From: Dillenia suffruticosa
Lineage: Eukaryota; Streptophyta; Magnoliopsida; Dilleniales; Dilleniaceae
DNA: 64,000 nt
Direction: 5' to 3'
Assembly: GCA_033439265.1 (NCBI GenBank)
Contig: JAVTVX010000026.1
Span: forward strand, 12,215,001-12,279,000
Shown: piece by piece, positions 45,266 through 57,200 of the stretch
Layout of the letters: each line of letters begins with the position of its first letter
Position numbering within the stretch: the first letter of the stretch is position 1
The notes under the pieces: generated by a model
Database searches by the model: none
Told to the model about the DNA's origin: nothing
What the model saw: the letters and a program-made list of their open reading frames with translations, nothing else
Made by a program: the position numbers and the translations under genes

Positions 45266-46735
45266 CATGGCACCATGATTGGCCATAAATTTGAGACATT
45301 AAATCATATTGTTGGCACATACAATGCGTTCAAAATGGTTTGGTACCTATTTAGACATGGCCCCGTGACTTCAATTTTATTGTTTTCCAAAAAGCCGATC
45401 TACAAATAACTCTGGAATTCATCAATGAGGAAATTGCGAGCAAACTTGAAGTAACCAAGTTTCTCTCAAATTCAAAAGTGTTCAAAATTGCAGATTTTGG
45501 TTGTTCAGTAGGACCTAATACCTTCATTGTTGTCCAAAGTATTATTGATGCTGTCAAGCTTAAATGCAACAGGGAGGGCTTAAACCCTGGAAGTATTGAA
45601 TTCCAAGTCCTCTTTAACGATCTGGTTTCCAAAGACTTCAACACTCTCTTCAAGTCCCTTCCCGAGAGGCAATACTTCGCTGCTGCGGTACCAGGTACCT
45701 TCTATGGCCGCTTATTTCCTGAAGGTTCACTGCATTTTGTTCATGCCTCGTACACTCTCCAATATCTCTCTGAAATTCCGAAAGAAATTCTTGACAAAAA
45801 CTCTCCAGCCTGGAATGGTGGAAGGATTCATTATTCAAAAAAGGAAGTTTGAGAACCTTACTCGGTTCAATATGCTGAGGACATGGATCTGTTTCTGAGT
45901 GCCAGAGCGAAAGAGATCATCCCTGGAGGGTTCTTAGCTGCTCTCATTCCAATTCCCCATGTTGGTGATGGCCCTTCACATGTTGATGCTTTTGAATCTT
46001 GCTTGATAGAGATGGCCAAAGAGGTAATCTTCAGATTATATTAAAGAAATTGAAATATAATTTTTATATCCGGATAATACTATTTATCAGGTTCAATAGT
46101 GACCATAGTTTTTTTCAGGCTTATGTGGCAATTTGTTATTTGTTACCACATACAAAAACAGGTCATTTCATTAATATGTATGTCACAACCAATGACAACT
46201 TGACACATCCGACCATGAGAAATTCAGAGCCAGCTTTGGCCATGGCCCATGAGAGAGAGCATTTTCCCTTTACGCCCTTTGTTATCTAATTTTGGTTGCT
46301 TTTCCCCTCTTTATGTTGTTTTCGGACCTTTTTGTATTCAAGGGATTACTTGAAGAGGATAAAGTGGACTTGTTCGACTTACCCGTCTACCATGCGTCAG
46401 AAGAAGAGTTTAAGGCCATTACAGAGAGAAATGGGCACTTCACTATTGGAAGAACCAAGCAAACATACCGTGCAGTGATACCAGATGCATCCAAACCAAG
46501 TGTCAAGAGGTATGCCAATCAAATAAGATCTGGTTTTGAAGGGCTCCTCAAAGAACACTTTGGAGTAGGAAATGAAGTCATGGATGAGCTGTTTGACCGA
46601 TATGCAGCAAAGTTAATAGAGCTGGCTTCGTCTCTGGTTCACACAAGTCATTTGTCGATTTCTTTGTGCTTCTCAAGCGCAAAGTCCAAACCTAGAAGAT
46701 ATTGTTTATCAGACCTGTTTGGATACTTTGAATAG

Positions 46736-47031
46736 AAATATTCAAGTTTTCCTATCAACTAGATCCTTACTAGAACATGGTCTTCACAGACAAAAATAAT
46801 GAAACTTCATTTGCTAGCAGATTGTTGAATGTAATCTTTCCAAGATTATAATGCACTAACCTTTCTAAGCAAATATAAACTGTACTGCCATTCCTTAATC
46901 ACGCCATTATAGAACAGAATGCTCATTTGAGCGGATTGCAAGGTAACAGACTTGAAAGTAAAAACATTGAAAAAAATTTGAAATGAAATACTTTGAACTT
47001 AAAAGTTTTGATGAAGTGGAGAAGAAATTAT
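46736..47031. other. 3' flank of SABATH B
   Basis: Matches the region after copy C (51796-52135): tagcagattgttgaatgtaat, aaactgt-ctgccattcctt, gaatgctcatttgag. No gene. Confidence 0.75.
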
Positions 47032-48302
47032 CACTACTAGAAAACATGTTTTCAACGGCAGATTGAAAATAAGAAATCCGTCACTGATACCTTTCAATTA
47101 CGGATCAGCAATGAAAAAAATTTTGTCATTAAAAACGACCCCGCTAAATATCAGCGACAGAAAAAATTCAACGGAGAAAAAAAACAATGAAAGATTTCAA
47201 TCCGTCACTATTTTTGAGTTATTAAAAGATTGCACGCAACTCCATGCCCGTCCCCGCCCAACACCACTATTCGCTCCACGCCCGCCTCGTGTGCTACCTC
47301 CATTAATTGTGAAAATTCCTAAGTCCAGTGCGCTTCCGTGGCTTCAAACTTGTGCCTACGAAAAAGAACAGCAACCTTACAATCATCAGACCACACATAG
47401 GCATTTGCTTATATTGTTTTTCTTTTGTTATTTGTTATTTTAGATCACAATTTTAATTAATAATAATAAAATAATATAAAATGATAATTTATTATAAATT
47501 AATAAATTAATAAATAATTAGCTTAAAATAAAATAATAATTTTTATTAAAAAATTATATTATTCTTCAACAAAATAAAATAATAAGAAAAAAATAAATTT
47601 TAAATAATAATAAAATAATAATAAATAATAAATAATTAGCTTAAAATAAAATAATAATTTTAATTAAAAAAATTATATTATTCCTCAACAAAATAAAATA
47701 ATAAGAAAAAGAAAAAGAATTTTTAAATAAAAATTAAAAATAATAAAATAATAAAAAAATAAAAAAATAATAAATAATTAGCTTAAAATAAAATAATAAT
47801 TTTTATTATAAAAATTATCTTATTCTTCTTCAAAATAAAATAACAAGAAAATGAAAAAGAATTTTTAAATAAATAAATAATAAATAAATAAATAAATAAA
47901 TAAATAATAAAAAAATCCGTCGGTAATCCGTCAGTAATATTTTCGTCGGTAAAATTTCTGTCAGTAATCTGTCGGAAAAATTTCTATCCGTAATCCGTCA
48001 CTGATAGTTCATTTTTTTTAATTTTTTTACCTTTGAATAGTTTTACTGACGGATTAGTAAAGTATTTTTTGTGACGGAATCCGTCGTTGATAGTTTTTCT
48101 TTTTTCTTTAATATATATAATTTTTTTTCCTTCGATCCCTATCAGCGAAGGATTAGCGACGGATTTTTTAGTGACAGAAAAAATCCGTCGTTAATTCGTC
48201 GCTGATCTTCTAGTAACCCTTCCCTCATTAATCCGTCATTATTACCGACGAATTTTTATCCATTGGTAATTTCCGTCGTTGAAACCGTATTTTCTAGTAG
48301 TG
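47032..48302. mobile_element. Non-autonomous CACTA transposon
   Basis: Starts CACTACTAGAAAACATG and ends in the inverted copy ...TTTTCTAGTAGTG, about 28 bases of imperfect terminal inverted repeat. Subterminal repeats of the type ccgtcgctgat/ccgtcggtaat occur at both ends. The paralogous flank of copy C near 52133 is the empty site. No transposase gene; the open frame at 47063-47443 is not a known domain. No clean 3-bp target duplication (tat versus tcc). Confidence 0.85.
47510..47880. repeat. AT-rich tandem repeat, three units
   Basis: The segment aattagcttaaaataaaat recurs around 47516, 47634 and 47776, with spacing of about 118 and 142 bases, each followed by ttatattattc-type sequence. 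Lies inside the CACTA element. Confidence 0.8.
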
Positions 48303-49077
48303 TCCGTACAACTTTTCTATTTCTTCATTCTTAATCAAATATACAAAAAGTTTGTTATATGCACAATGATGCTTCTTCAAGAAACCTTGAAAAATAGGAC
48401 TAAAACTAAGTTTGCTAACTAAAGTTTAAACAATTAAAAAAAAAACATTTAACATAATAAACATACAAAATGGTATTTGTCTCCAAAATTCTCACCACAT
48501 TAACAGCGACTCACTGAGGTTTTTTGGAAATCTCTTGGATGTGCCAGCGATATTCTAGCACCATTGCCTCTAGCATTAATATGAAATATCATATTAGTAG
48601 TTGTTTATTCGGATGACTTCTATCCATAATCCCTAACCCCCCAAAAAAAAAGCGCAAATTAATTCGAGTTTGTAGCCTCACCTAGACTTCATTGTTATGT
48701 ATGATAGTGTCAAACTTTTCAGGAGTACCCTCAGAAGTCATAGCTAGTATCTGATCATGTTTTAGGAATTTTTAAGCCCCTTTCAATAACTTCAACTTAG
48801 GGGCATGTCATATGTTTGTTATGTTCCTTTTTCCCCCCTTTTATAGGCAAAAAATTTTGTCACGAGCAAGATGTAGAAAGACTGCTTCCAGAAACAGGCA
48901 ACAAAGAAAAGTTAAAATGTGACAAAAGTTTATGCCAACCCGGTACCGGAGAACACCAAATGCTTAGCAATGCGGCTAATGACATTATTAAGATTGAGAA
49001 TTTCGCACAAAACTACTAAAGCAAATAGACTTACATTTTATTGCTCGTTATGTGATTACGTCACTTAAATGTCATCA
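48303..49077. other. SABATH B 3' flank after the CACTA element
   Basis: Follows the copy C flank at 52136-52325 and then 57888-58470 (gacttctatcc-taatcc, gaacaccaaatgcttagcaatg). The open frame at 48816-49019 is matched at 58285-58479 but not as a conserved protein, so I do not call a gene. Confidence 0.7.
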
Positions 49078-49288
49078 CACTACAAAATAAATATTTTACC
49101 GTGACGAATGAAAATTATCTACAAAATTCATTAAAACCGTTGTCAGAATCTTTTTCAATAGATGGACTTTCAATTGGTTATATATTAATCACAATAATTT
49201 TGATTATCATTGGAATATATTTATATTTATACTGATAATTAAAAAAGTATCGATTATAATTTAACTTTTATCATCTGATTAAAAAAGA
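49078..49288. mobile_element. Possible CACTA fragment
   Basis: Begins CACTACAAAATAAATATTTT, resembling a CACTA end, exactly where homology with the flank at 58480 stops. No matching inverted end is found before the promoter of copy C begins at about 49289, so it would be truncated. Confidence 0.35.
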
Positions 49289-50165
49289 TTCACTGGACTT
49301 GTGCGGTGGACGGGGTCATTACATAGGCTGTGTGTGGACTGGTATTCTTGACAAAAACCAATGACGTTTTCTTGTGGGTCTTCCTGCAGCATCGAGAATG
49401 AATAAGATCATACTGTGTAGAGAAGCCAATACGAAACTTCCACGAGCTTTTGGGATTAACAAATTCAAAGTTTTCCGTAACTAGCCAACTTCAAAATGAA
49501 GGGTAAATTTTTGTTTGCAAGCAAAGTTCATTGAATCGGTCAAAGTCGCGTTATGATGGTGACTACACGGGTGAAAATTGACAGCTCCTCCAACCTTGAC
49601 TTTTATGAAAATCTGAATTTTGATTATTAAATATAAAAAAGAAAAACTTAGAGTTGATTTTTAAATTAAATTTATAATTATTCAAACTCATTCAATTTTT
49701 AAATATTATAATCAAATAAAAAATTAGAAACCTCACGACTCAATTCATAAATCATCCTCTGCATAATCAATTTAAGGCCAACCTCTTAATATTTATATAA
49801 AAAATTTTGTATTTTTATATTTTTATATTTTTATATTTAATAAATTATTTACATATTTAATTATAATTTATATTTTTATATTATTTTTTATAATCAATAA
49901 TTATATATTTGATCATTTTATATTATTATTATAAAATATGATCATTTTATTATTTTTATAAAATAATTAATATTTATATAAAATTTTTATATTTTTTATA
50001 TTTATATTTTTTTATTTTTACAAAATATCATTTTGGGGTGCACCTGGTTCCATTTACATACAACCCGGTTGCTAACATTATAAATTAGCTCCTTCTCACT
50101 ACATTTGTGTACAAGCAAGCACAAGACTAACGTAATCTTTTTGCAAGCAAGTGCATAACAGGAAA
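49289..50165 (+). promoter_or_regulatory. Upstream region and TATA box of SABATH copy C
   Basis: Homologous to the upstream regions of copies A and B from ggacttgtgcggt onward. TATAAA at 50079-50084 is 87 bases before the ATG. No ALIX tail or LINE remnant precedes it, unlike units 1 and 2. Confidence 0.65.
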
Positions 50166-51795
50166 ATGGAAACAAAGAAACTAGCCGAATCCATTGCCAT
50201 GACCGGCGGAGAAGGCCAATACAACTATGCCAAGAATTCAGCGTTTCAGGTGATTTCACTTCTTTCTACTTTAACAATCTCAGAAAATTTGAGATCATGC
50301 ATTTAAAGGATCTACAGTTTAAGCGCCCAAGAACCTCTAATAGCTGACCATGGTACTATACCGTTATGACAATCGAATTGGCACACATGGAACTGTGAAT
50401 GGCCATAAATTTGAGACATTAAATCATATTGTTGCCACATACAATGCGTTCAAAATGATTTGGTACCTATTTTGACATGGCCGCCTGACTTCAATTTTAT
50501 TGTTTTCCAGAAAGCCGGTCTACAAATAACTCTGGAATTCATCAATGAGGAAATTGCGAGCAAACTTGAAGTAACCAAGTTTCTCTCAAATTCAAAAGTG
50601 TTCAAAATTGCAGATTTAGGTTGTTCAGTAGGACCTAATACCTTCATTGCTGTCCAAAGTATTATTGACGCTGTCAAGCTTAAGAGCAACAGGGAGGGCC
50701 TAAACCCCGAAAGTATTGAATTCCGAGTCCTCTTTAACGATCTGGTTTCCAATGACTTCAACACTCTCTTCAAGACCCTTCCGGAGAGGCAATACTTTGC
50801 GGCTGCAGTACCGGGTACCTTTTATGGCCGCTTATTTCCTGAAGGTTCACTGCATTTTGTTCATGCCTCATACACTCTCCAATATCTCTCTGAAATTCCG
50901 AAAGATATTCTCGACAAAAACTCTCCAGCCTGGAATGGTGGAAGGATTCATTATTCAAAAAAGGAAGTTCGAGAAGCTTACTTGGCTCAATATGCTAAGG
51001 ACATGGATCTGTTTCTGAGTGCCAGAGCGAAAGAGATCATCCCTGGAGGGTTCTTAGCTGCTCTCATTCCAATTACCCACGTTGGTGATGGCCCCTCACG
51101 TGGTAATGCTTTTGAATCTTGCTTGATAGACATGGCCAGAGAGGTAATCTTCAGATTATTTTAAAAAACTTGAAATATAATTTTTTAATCCGGATAATGC
51201 TATTTATCAGGTTCAATAGCGACCATAATTTTTTTCAGGCTGATGTGGCAATTTGTTATTTGTTACCACAAACAAAAAACAGGTCACCAATGACAACTTG
51301 ACACATCCAACCATGAGAAATTCAGAGCCAACTTTGGCTATGACCCATGAGAGAGAGCATTTTCCCTTTACACCCTTTTTTATCTAATTTTGGTTGCTTT
51401 TCCCCTCTTTATGTTGTTTTCGGACCCTTTTTGTATTCAAGGGATTACTTGAAGAGGATAAAGTGGACTCCTTCAACTTACCTGTCTACTCTCCATCAGA
51501 AGAAGAGTTTAAGGCCATTACAGAGAGAAATGGACACTTCACCATTGAGAGAACTGAGAAAACATATCGTGCAGCAATATCAGATGCATCCAAACCAAGT
51601 GTCATGAGGTTTGTCAATCAAATAAGATCTTGTCTTGAAGGGCTCCTTAAAAAACACTTTGGAGTTGGAAATGAAGTTTTGGATGAGCTGTTTGACCGAT
51701 GTGCAGAGAAATTAATAAAGTCTGGCACCCTCTCTGGTTCAGACAAGTCATTTGTTGATTTCTTCCTGCTTCTCAAGCGCAAAGTCCAAACCTAG
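50166..51795 (+). CDS. SABATH carboxyl methyltransferase, copy C (intact)
   Basis: Exons 50166-50249, 50511-51143 and 51442-51795, phase 0, GT-AG introns of 261 and 298 bases; 356 residues. Motifs: YNYAKNSAFQ at the end of exon 1 (Gln28 is the usual carboxylate-contact glutamine), ADLGCSVGPNTF with the SAM-binding Asp63, NDFNTLF, PGTFYGRLFP and HASYTLQYLS with Tyr153 in place of the common Trp. C-terminal part IRSCLEGLLKKHFG and LLLKRKV is complete. Role by family: SAM-dependent methylation of a small carboxylic acid in the cytosol; substrate not inferable. Close to copy A; differences are scattered substitutions. Start chosen because it matches the starts of A and B and sits at the same distance from the TATA box. 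Confidence 0.87.
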
Positions 51796-52325
51796 AAGAT
51801 ATTGTTTATCAGACCTGTCTTGGACACTTTGAATAGAAGTATTGAAGTTTTCCTAATAACTAGATCCTTGCTAGAACTTAGTCTAGACAGACAAAAATAA
51901 TGAAACCTTCATCTGATAGCAGATTGTTGAATGTAATCTTTCCAACAGTATAATGCACTAACCTTTCTAAGCAAACATAAACTGTTCTGCCATTCCTTAA
52001 TCACGCCATTATAGTGCAGAATGCTCATTTGAGCTGATTGTAAGGATACAGACTTTAAAGCAAAAGCATTGAAAAAAAATTTTAAATGAAATGCTTTGAA
52101 CTTAAAAGTTCTGATGAAGTAGAGAAGAAATTTTGTACAATTTTTCTATTTCTTCATTCTTTATCAAATGTACAAAAAGTTTGTTATATGCACGATGAAG
52201 CTTCTTCAAGAAGCCTTGAAAAATAGGACTAAAACTCACTAAAGTTTAAACAATTTTGAAAAAAAAAAAATCATTTAACATAATAAACATACAAAATGGT
52301 ATTTGTCTCCAAAATTTTCACCACA
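51796..52325. other. 3' flank of SABATH C
   Basis: Homologous to the flank of copy B. Interrupted at 52325 by a CACTA-like element and resumed at 57888. No gene. Confidence 0.75.
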
Positions 52326-54085
52326 CACTGCAAAAAAAATATGCCCTTTACCAGCGGCCGTCTTTAGCAGCGGTTACCAAAATCGCTGGCATTGATGGCC
52401 TTTTGCCAACGAAAACTAAAAAGCCGCTAATAAAGGTGTTTCAAAAGCAATGGTTGTTGGTTTCATAAAAAAACCGCCGGCAAATAAATATCTATGCTAG
52501 CGGCTGCATTAAGTCGCTAGGAAAGGAATAATCTATATGAACGGTTTTATTTGACAATAAGTATCGTTTCGATCTACACCAGCTGTGTTTTTCTCAGCGT
52601 TTGCAAAGATCCGCTGGGATAGCTCTCTAACTTATCCTAGCGGCTATACAAACTATAGGTCATTTTCAAACATAATCTCTTGCCCCCTCCTCTCTCTTCT
52701 CTCCTCTTGTCCATTCACAAAGGACTCTCAGGTTCGTCTCAGGATATTCTTGACGCCAGTTCTTCTCCACCTCGTCGCCGTTGGCCCTACCTTCAGGTTC
52801 GTCTTTCTCTCACACTCTTGCTTTTGATATTAAGGTTTGTGATTTAATTGGCTCTATCTCTCTCACTCTCTTTAGGGATTTTGGCTCTATCGGGTTTATA
52901 AGTCACCTTTCCTGCGGTGAAAATTTTATGATTTTTCTTGCTTTTATTTGTGTCTATGGTTGCTATTTGAGATTTGGATTTCGGAGTTCTAGGGATTTTT
53001 TTTTTTTTTTTCTGGTTGTAATCATGTTCTGTAATTAGAGTTCTAGGGATTTTAGAAATTTTAGAAAGGTGACAGAAGGGTTCTCGCTGGGTATATTGAT
53101 TGCCTTTACTGGCCTGAATTGCATACCGGAACGTCATCTATAGATAATAGAGTTTTAGGAGTCACGAGATTTCTCTTTGTTGCCTTTATTTTGAACAACT
53201 ATTTTGACCAACAGAGAGTTCTCAACTCTGTTCTTATTCTCTCTCCTCCATGGCTGCCTCTACTCTTTTTCTTGTGACCAACCGCCTAATTTGCCATTTT
53301 CCAAAACAGAATCCACTGTCTCTCCTTTTTATAAGTACTTTTCCGTGTTTGTTTCTTGTAGCTCTGTTTAAAATATTCCCTGCTTTTCTTTGTTACTCGA
53401 AATATTTGCCTCTTCTATTTGTCTAGTCTACAATCTTGTGGAAATTTGTCTCTTGTTATCATGAATAATTGTTGGATTGAGCCTGCAAGTGTTCTCTGTA
53501 CTGTAAAATCTTCTCCCTTTCCTGGAAGTATGTTAGAGAGAGAGAGAGGGGGGGTGGGAGGGAGAGGGAGAGAGCTGAAACTATTAGAAAGTTTGAAAAA
53601 TGGGATCAGTCTTCACTTTATACAAGTGAACCATTTTAAAAGACGAGGAAAAGTGATAGGGATCGATATTTGTGATAGATTTTATATTATTTTTGAATAA
53701 ATATTACATTAATATTTATGTTTTATGGCATTTGATGTGTTAGGATTGATGAAGGATATTTATTAAGGAAAGTGAAGTAAAATATGTTAAATTGGAGTAA
53801 TTATGCAAATGATAGAAAATGGGACAGTAATAGTTTGTCATTAGTACGTGGGCACGTGGATCTCAAGAGGTAAGCAAGAAGTTTGAAGATTTATTACAGT
53901 AAATTTTCTTTCTCAATTGCACATTCAAGAGAAAATTGGGATGGAATTGGAAATATTGAAAATATTTATTCAATTGTTAATATTTAGGAAAAAGAATTTT
54001 TAAAGATGTAAATTCTTTAAAATATTATTTTTTAGAAAGTTTATTTTTTACTTTCTTTTTATTTATTTAGTAATAGTATAGGGTT

Positions 54086-54173
54086 ACACTGTCTCTAAGG
54101 GATAGTCTAGTGGTACAAACCCCCCTCCCCCAATCTGGTGATCTCAGATTCAAATTTTTATATAATAAAAAAA
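54086..54173 (+). mobile_element. Ultra-short tRNA-derived SINE, copy 1
   Basis: An 88-bp insert in the solo LTR, flanked by ATAGGGTT (54078-54085 and 54174-54181); the LTR at 4215 lacks it. It has a pol III A-box-like gatagtctagtgg, a B-box-like agattcaaatt about 40 bases later and an A-rich tail. A second copy lies at 59819-59907 on the other strand. Confidence 0.65.
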
Positions 54174-54187
54174 ATAGGGTTGCGCTC

Positions 54188-54190
<3 letters not shown>

Positions 54191-54223
<33 letters not shown>
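54191..54223. repeat. (TA)n microsatellite
   Basis: Uninterrupted TA repeat just downstream of the SINE in the solo LTR. Confidence 0.9.
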
Positions 54224-54226
<3 letters not shown>

Positions 54227-57200
54227 TCATATTGTTTGAGACACTTTTGGGGAGGCAGCAGCCGGGTAGCTCCCTTTGGGGCAGCAAACTCCATTTTCTC
54301 CGGGAGGAAAAGAAGCAGCCACCATCCACGTGCACCACATTTGGGAAAGCAGCCATCGGAGTAACCACAACTTTCTTTCCATTAGCAATATATTATTTTT
54401 TTAGTTTATCTTTTTTTTCATGCTTTGTTTTTAAGTTATTTTTCTAATTAAAGAATTATTGAAATCTTAATAAATGATGATTGTAAGATCTAAATAATTT
54501 TATTTATTTGATATTTATGGGTATTTATTTAATCTCTATACCTTAATATTTATGATTATTTTCATATTGTTAAATAAAGAATTATATTTAATAACCCTAG
54601 AATAGTCTACAACTATTTAAAAACAGTAAAATTTGTATGTTTTTAAAAGAGTGGTAACATAGTTTTATGGTCTCGCAAGCGATTTAACTTATGTCAAGAG
54701 ATTAGATAATCTAATTTAAATAAATTTATGTTGAAATTTATCGGTTAGAATTGGGTCTCTCTAGATCGTAATGCTGTCGGAACATTAAATCCAACGAAAA
54801 TCTCTTGGGTTGTCTTTCGATTAGAGAAGTAATTAATGATGGTATCTTGATTACTGAATAAGTAAGGAGAGATTGGTTGTTTCGTGGTATTTAACTGGTA
54901 TAACCAATTTATTCATATAATATCGAGTAATTTTTGTATCATCAATCAAACACATCAAGGTGGAAATAACTCATTTGATTAGATTTTACTCTCATTGACA
55001 TTCTGTCTTTTAATTGGTATTATTTAGTCATTTTATTTTAGTTAATTTTTTTATTTATTTATTTTTGTTAGATTTAGATAATTGCTCAGACTCCTCATAT
55101 TTTTATTTTTCTTGAAAAAGATAAAATTCATCGTTTTCTGCAAATTTGATTCTGCTCACCCTAAACTTATCTTTAGTCAGATAAGTATTTTTATTTTTGA
55201 TTGGATCGACACAAAAAGGAAGGCAGCGCACTTAACATGGGTTTGATCTGTATTTTGCTTTTTGCTTTTTGTTTTGAATTTGAGTTTTGTTCTTCTTTAT
55301 CTCTCCTTTGCATATATTCCCCTTTTTGACTCTTTTATTTAATGTGAGATATCATCTCATTTAATGTCTTTGTTCCCTCACTACCTCCTCCATCCCTCTC
55401 AATTAGCTGTAAACTGCCACATATATAAGACTTTGTTGTCCCCCTTTTTGAAATGAATTTTCTGATGCATGTTCTTGGGTGGCACTCGTGGTTTAAAGGT
55501 CCTAACAATTTGAGAATCATGTTGGTGAACTCTTTACAACTATTTGTGAGAGTGATCAGAGGTTGGGAGAGGTGTTGAACAACTGTGCTAAAATTCGCTG
55601 CAGTGCAGGAAAATAGAAATATTTTGTATTTTTTTGTGGATTAAAATCATTATAGTCCAATTTACAATTTCAATTTACAATTTATGTATATATATTTTGG
55701 TGTAGCCATAAAAAGATTGTTGTCATTACATCATAGACAGAAGTTTGAAAGACAACTGTTGCTATATTAGTGTGATCATTGTTAATGCAGCACGTCGGTG
55801 GGATAGCAGGAGATGAGCTTCTTTCCAATGTTAATGCTGGGGTTTCTTCAATATTTTGATATTGTGATAACTTAAAGCCGTCAAATTGACTTCATTTCAG
55901 AGATTTGAGTGAAGCAGGTGCATGTCTAAAATTTTCTCCTGCTGCATGTGTTTTCATCGTGAACTCTTTTGGATGTTCCTTTTATCATGATATTGTGGAT
56001 TGCTCGGGCCAATCAAGATTAGGGAGTAAGTTAACAAAAAAGTAATTGAAAGCATGCTGATAGTCTGATTTCAAGGCTTTTAGTACTATGGTGGCATTTG
56101 AGAAATCTGAACGTACCTTATTTTATTTCTATTTTATTTTATTCAATTCAAGAATTCAATGTTTATACTCTTCGAAAAATACTTTACCAATAGTAATGAT
56201 GAGCGCGTAGGCAATTTTATTATGGAAACAAGACAAATTTGTGATGTACCAGTATGACATATATATTATTTTCGTATCACAATTTTTATAGTCATATTTT
56301 CCTTAAAACGTAGCACTTATCGTCTTTTTATTATTATTATTATTATTAGATTTTATATGCTCATAGTGCACATCAATCACAAAAAGGCTCCTTTAATCCT
56401 AACGAAGGTAAGAACTATATATGTTTTTTTCCTATTTTAGGCTTAAATATTTTCTTAATTTCATATAGTCGTAAGGAATTTGTTTCCTATGGGAGGAGAA
56501 TGTTGAGAAAAAGAAAATGTATCATTGGATACCATTCTATACTTGCTTTTTCCTTTGAGGGCACAAGGAACGGTTAAAAAGTAAGTAGGCTGAGACTAAA
56601 AGTGACAGCACAAAATTTGAATGGGGTTCCCCTCTTTTTTTTTTTTTTTTTTTTTCAATTTTTTCTAGCAATGGCAAGGGTAAGATAGATGCTTGGATAA
56701 TAGGAGTTTCTTTTTATTATTTGTCAATGAAACTATCATTTTCTTGATGCTACTGCTTGTGAGGTTTTCTCATTAATGGCTTATGGATTCTCTATGATCC
56801 TACTGCTTGTGCAGGCTCCTGGCCATGGTAGCGGGACAGAGGTTGTCTCTAATGGCATGTGAAGGAGATCTTGTTTGGCTGGTTGGTTGTTTTTTATTCT
56901 ATGATGAATCTAGTAATTATGGTCTTCATTTCTGATTTGATTCTTAGTATGATGTTCCTGCGGGAAGGAATTGGTTGACTTGTGCTTTAATATGCTGTTT
57001 ATTTTTCATTACTTTATTTTTCATCCAATTTACTTTCTGTAAATATGTTGTTTTATTCCATGACAAAACATTGTTTGGAACAGAAACAATTTCGTTACTG
57101 TGAATGGAATGGTATTAGTCATGTTAGTCAACACAAAAACATATATTATATATATTATATAATCTTATTTACATCTTATGCTTTGTTCAATGAATAGACT

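Larger units (their letters stand above)
33185..46735 (+). pseudogene. SABATH methyltransferase copy B, disabled
   Basis: Exon 1 is 33185-33268 (28 codons, ends in SAFQ), exon 2 is 45391-46023 and exon 3 starts at 46343. Intron 1 holds an 11.9 kb retrotransposon. Lesions: the intron 1 acceptor AG is AA (45389-45390); TGA at 45850-45852 interrupts exon 2 after KKEV; a one-base deletion near 46622 in exon 3 shifts the frame so it ends at 46735 instead of in KRKV. SAM-binding ADFGCSVGPNTF and PGTFYGRLFP remain readable. Frame and splicing lesions together mean no functional enzyme, even if the long intron could be removed. Confidence 0.9.
53654..55213 (+). repeat. Solo LTR of the Athila/Tat-type family
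   Basis: TGATAGGGAT...GATCGACACA, 1560 bp, with a perfect 5-bp duplication AAAAG (53649-53653 and 55214-55218). It is colinear with the LTR at 4215-5610 but diverged, and it carries a SINE-like insertion and a (TA)n run (54191-54223). Isolated LTR without internal region. Confidence 0.9.

Noticed and set aside
48816-49019. Small gene candidate, repeated at 58285-58479
   Set aside because: Both copies are open but differ in start and several residues without clear protein-level conservation; they are part of duplicated flank.
54086-54173. Possible tRNA gene
   Set aside because: A- and B-box-like motifs are present but no cloverleaf is convincing, and it has a target duplication and A tail, so SINE fits better.
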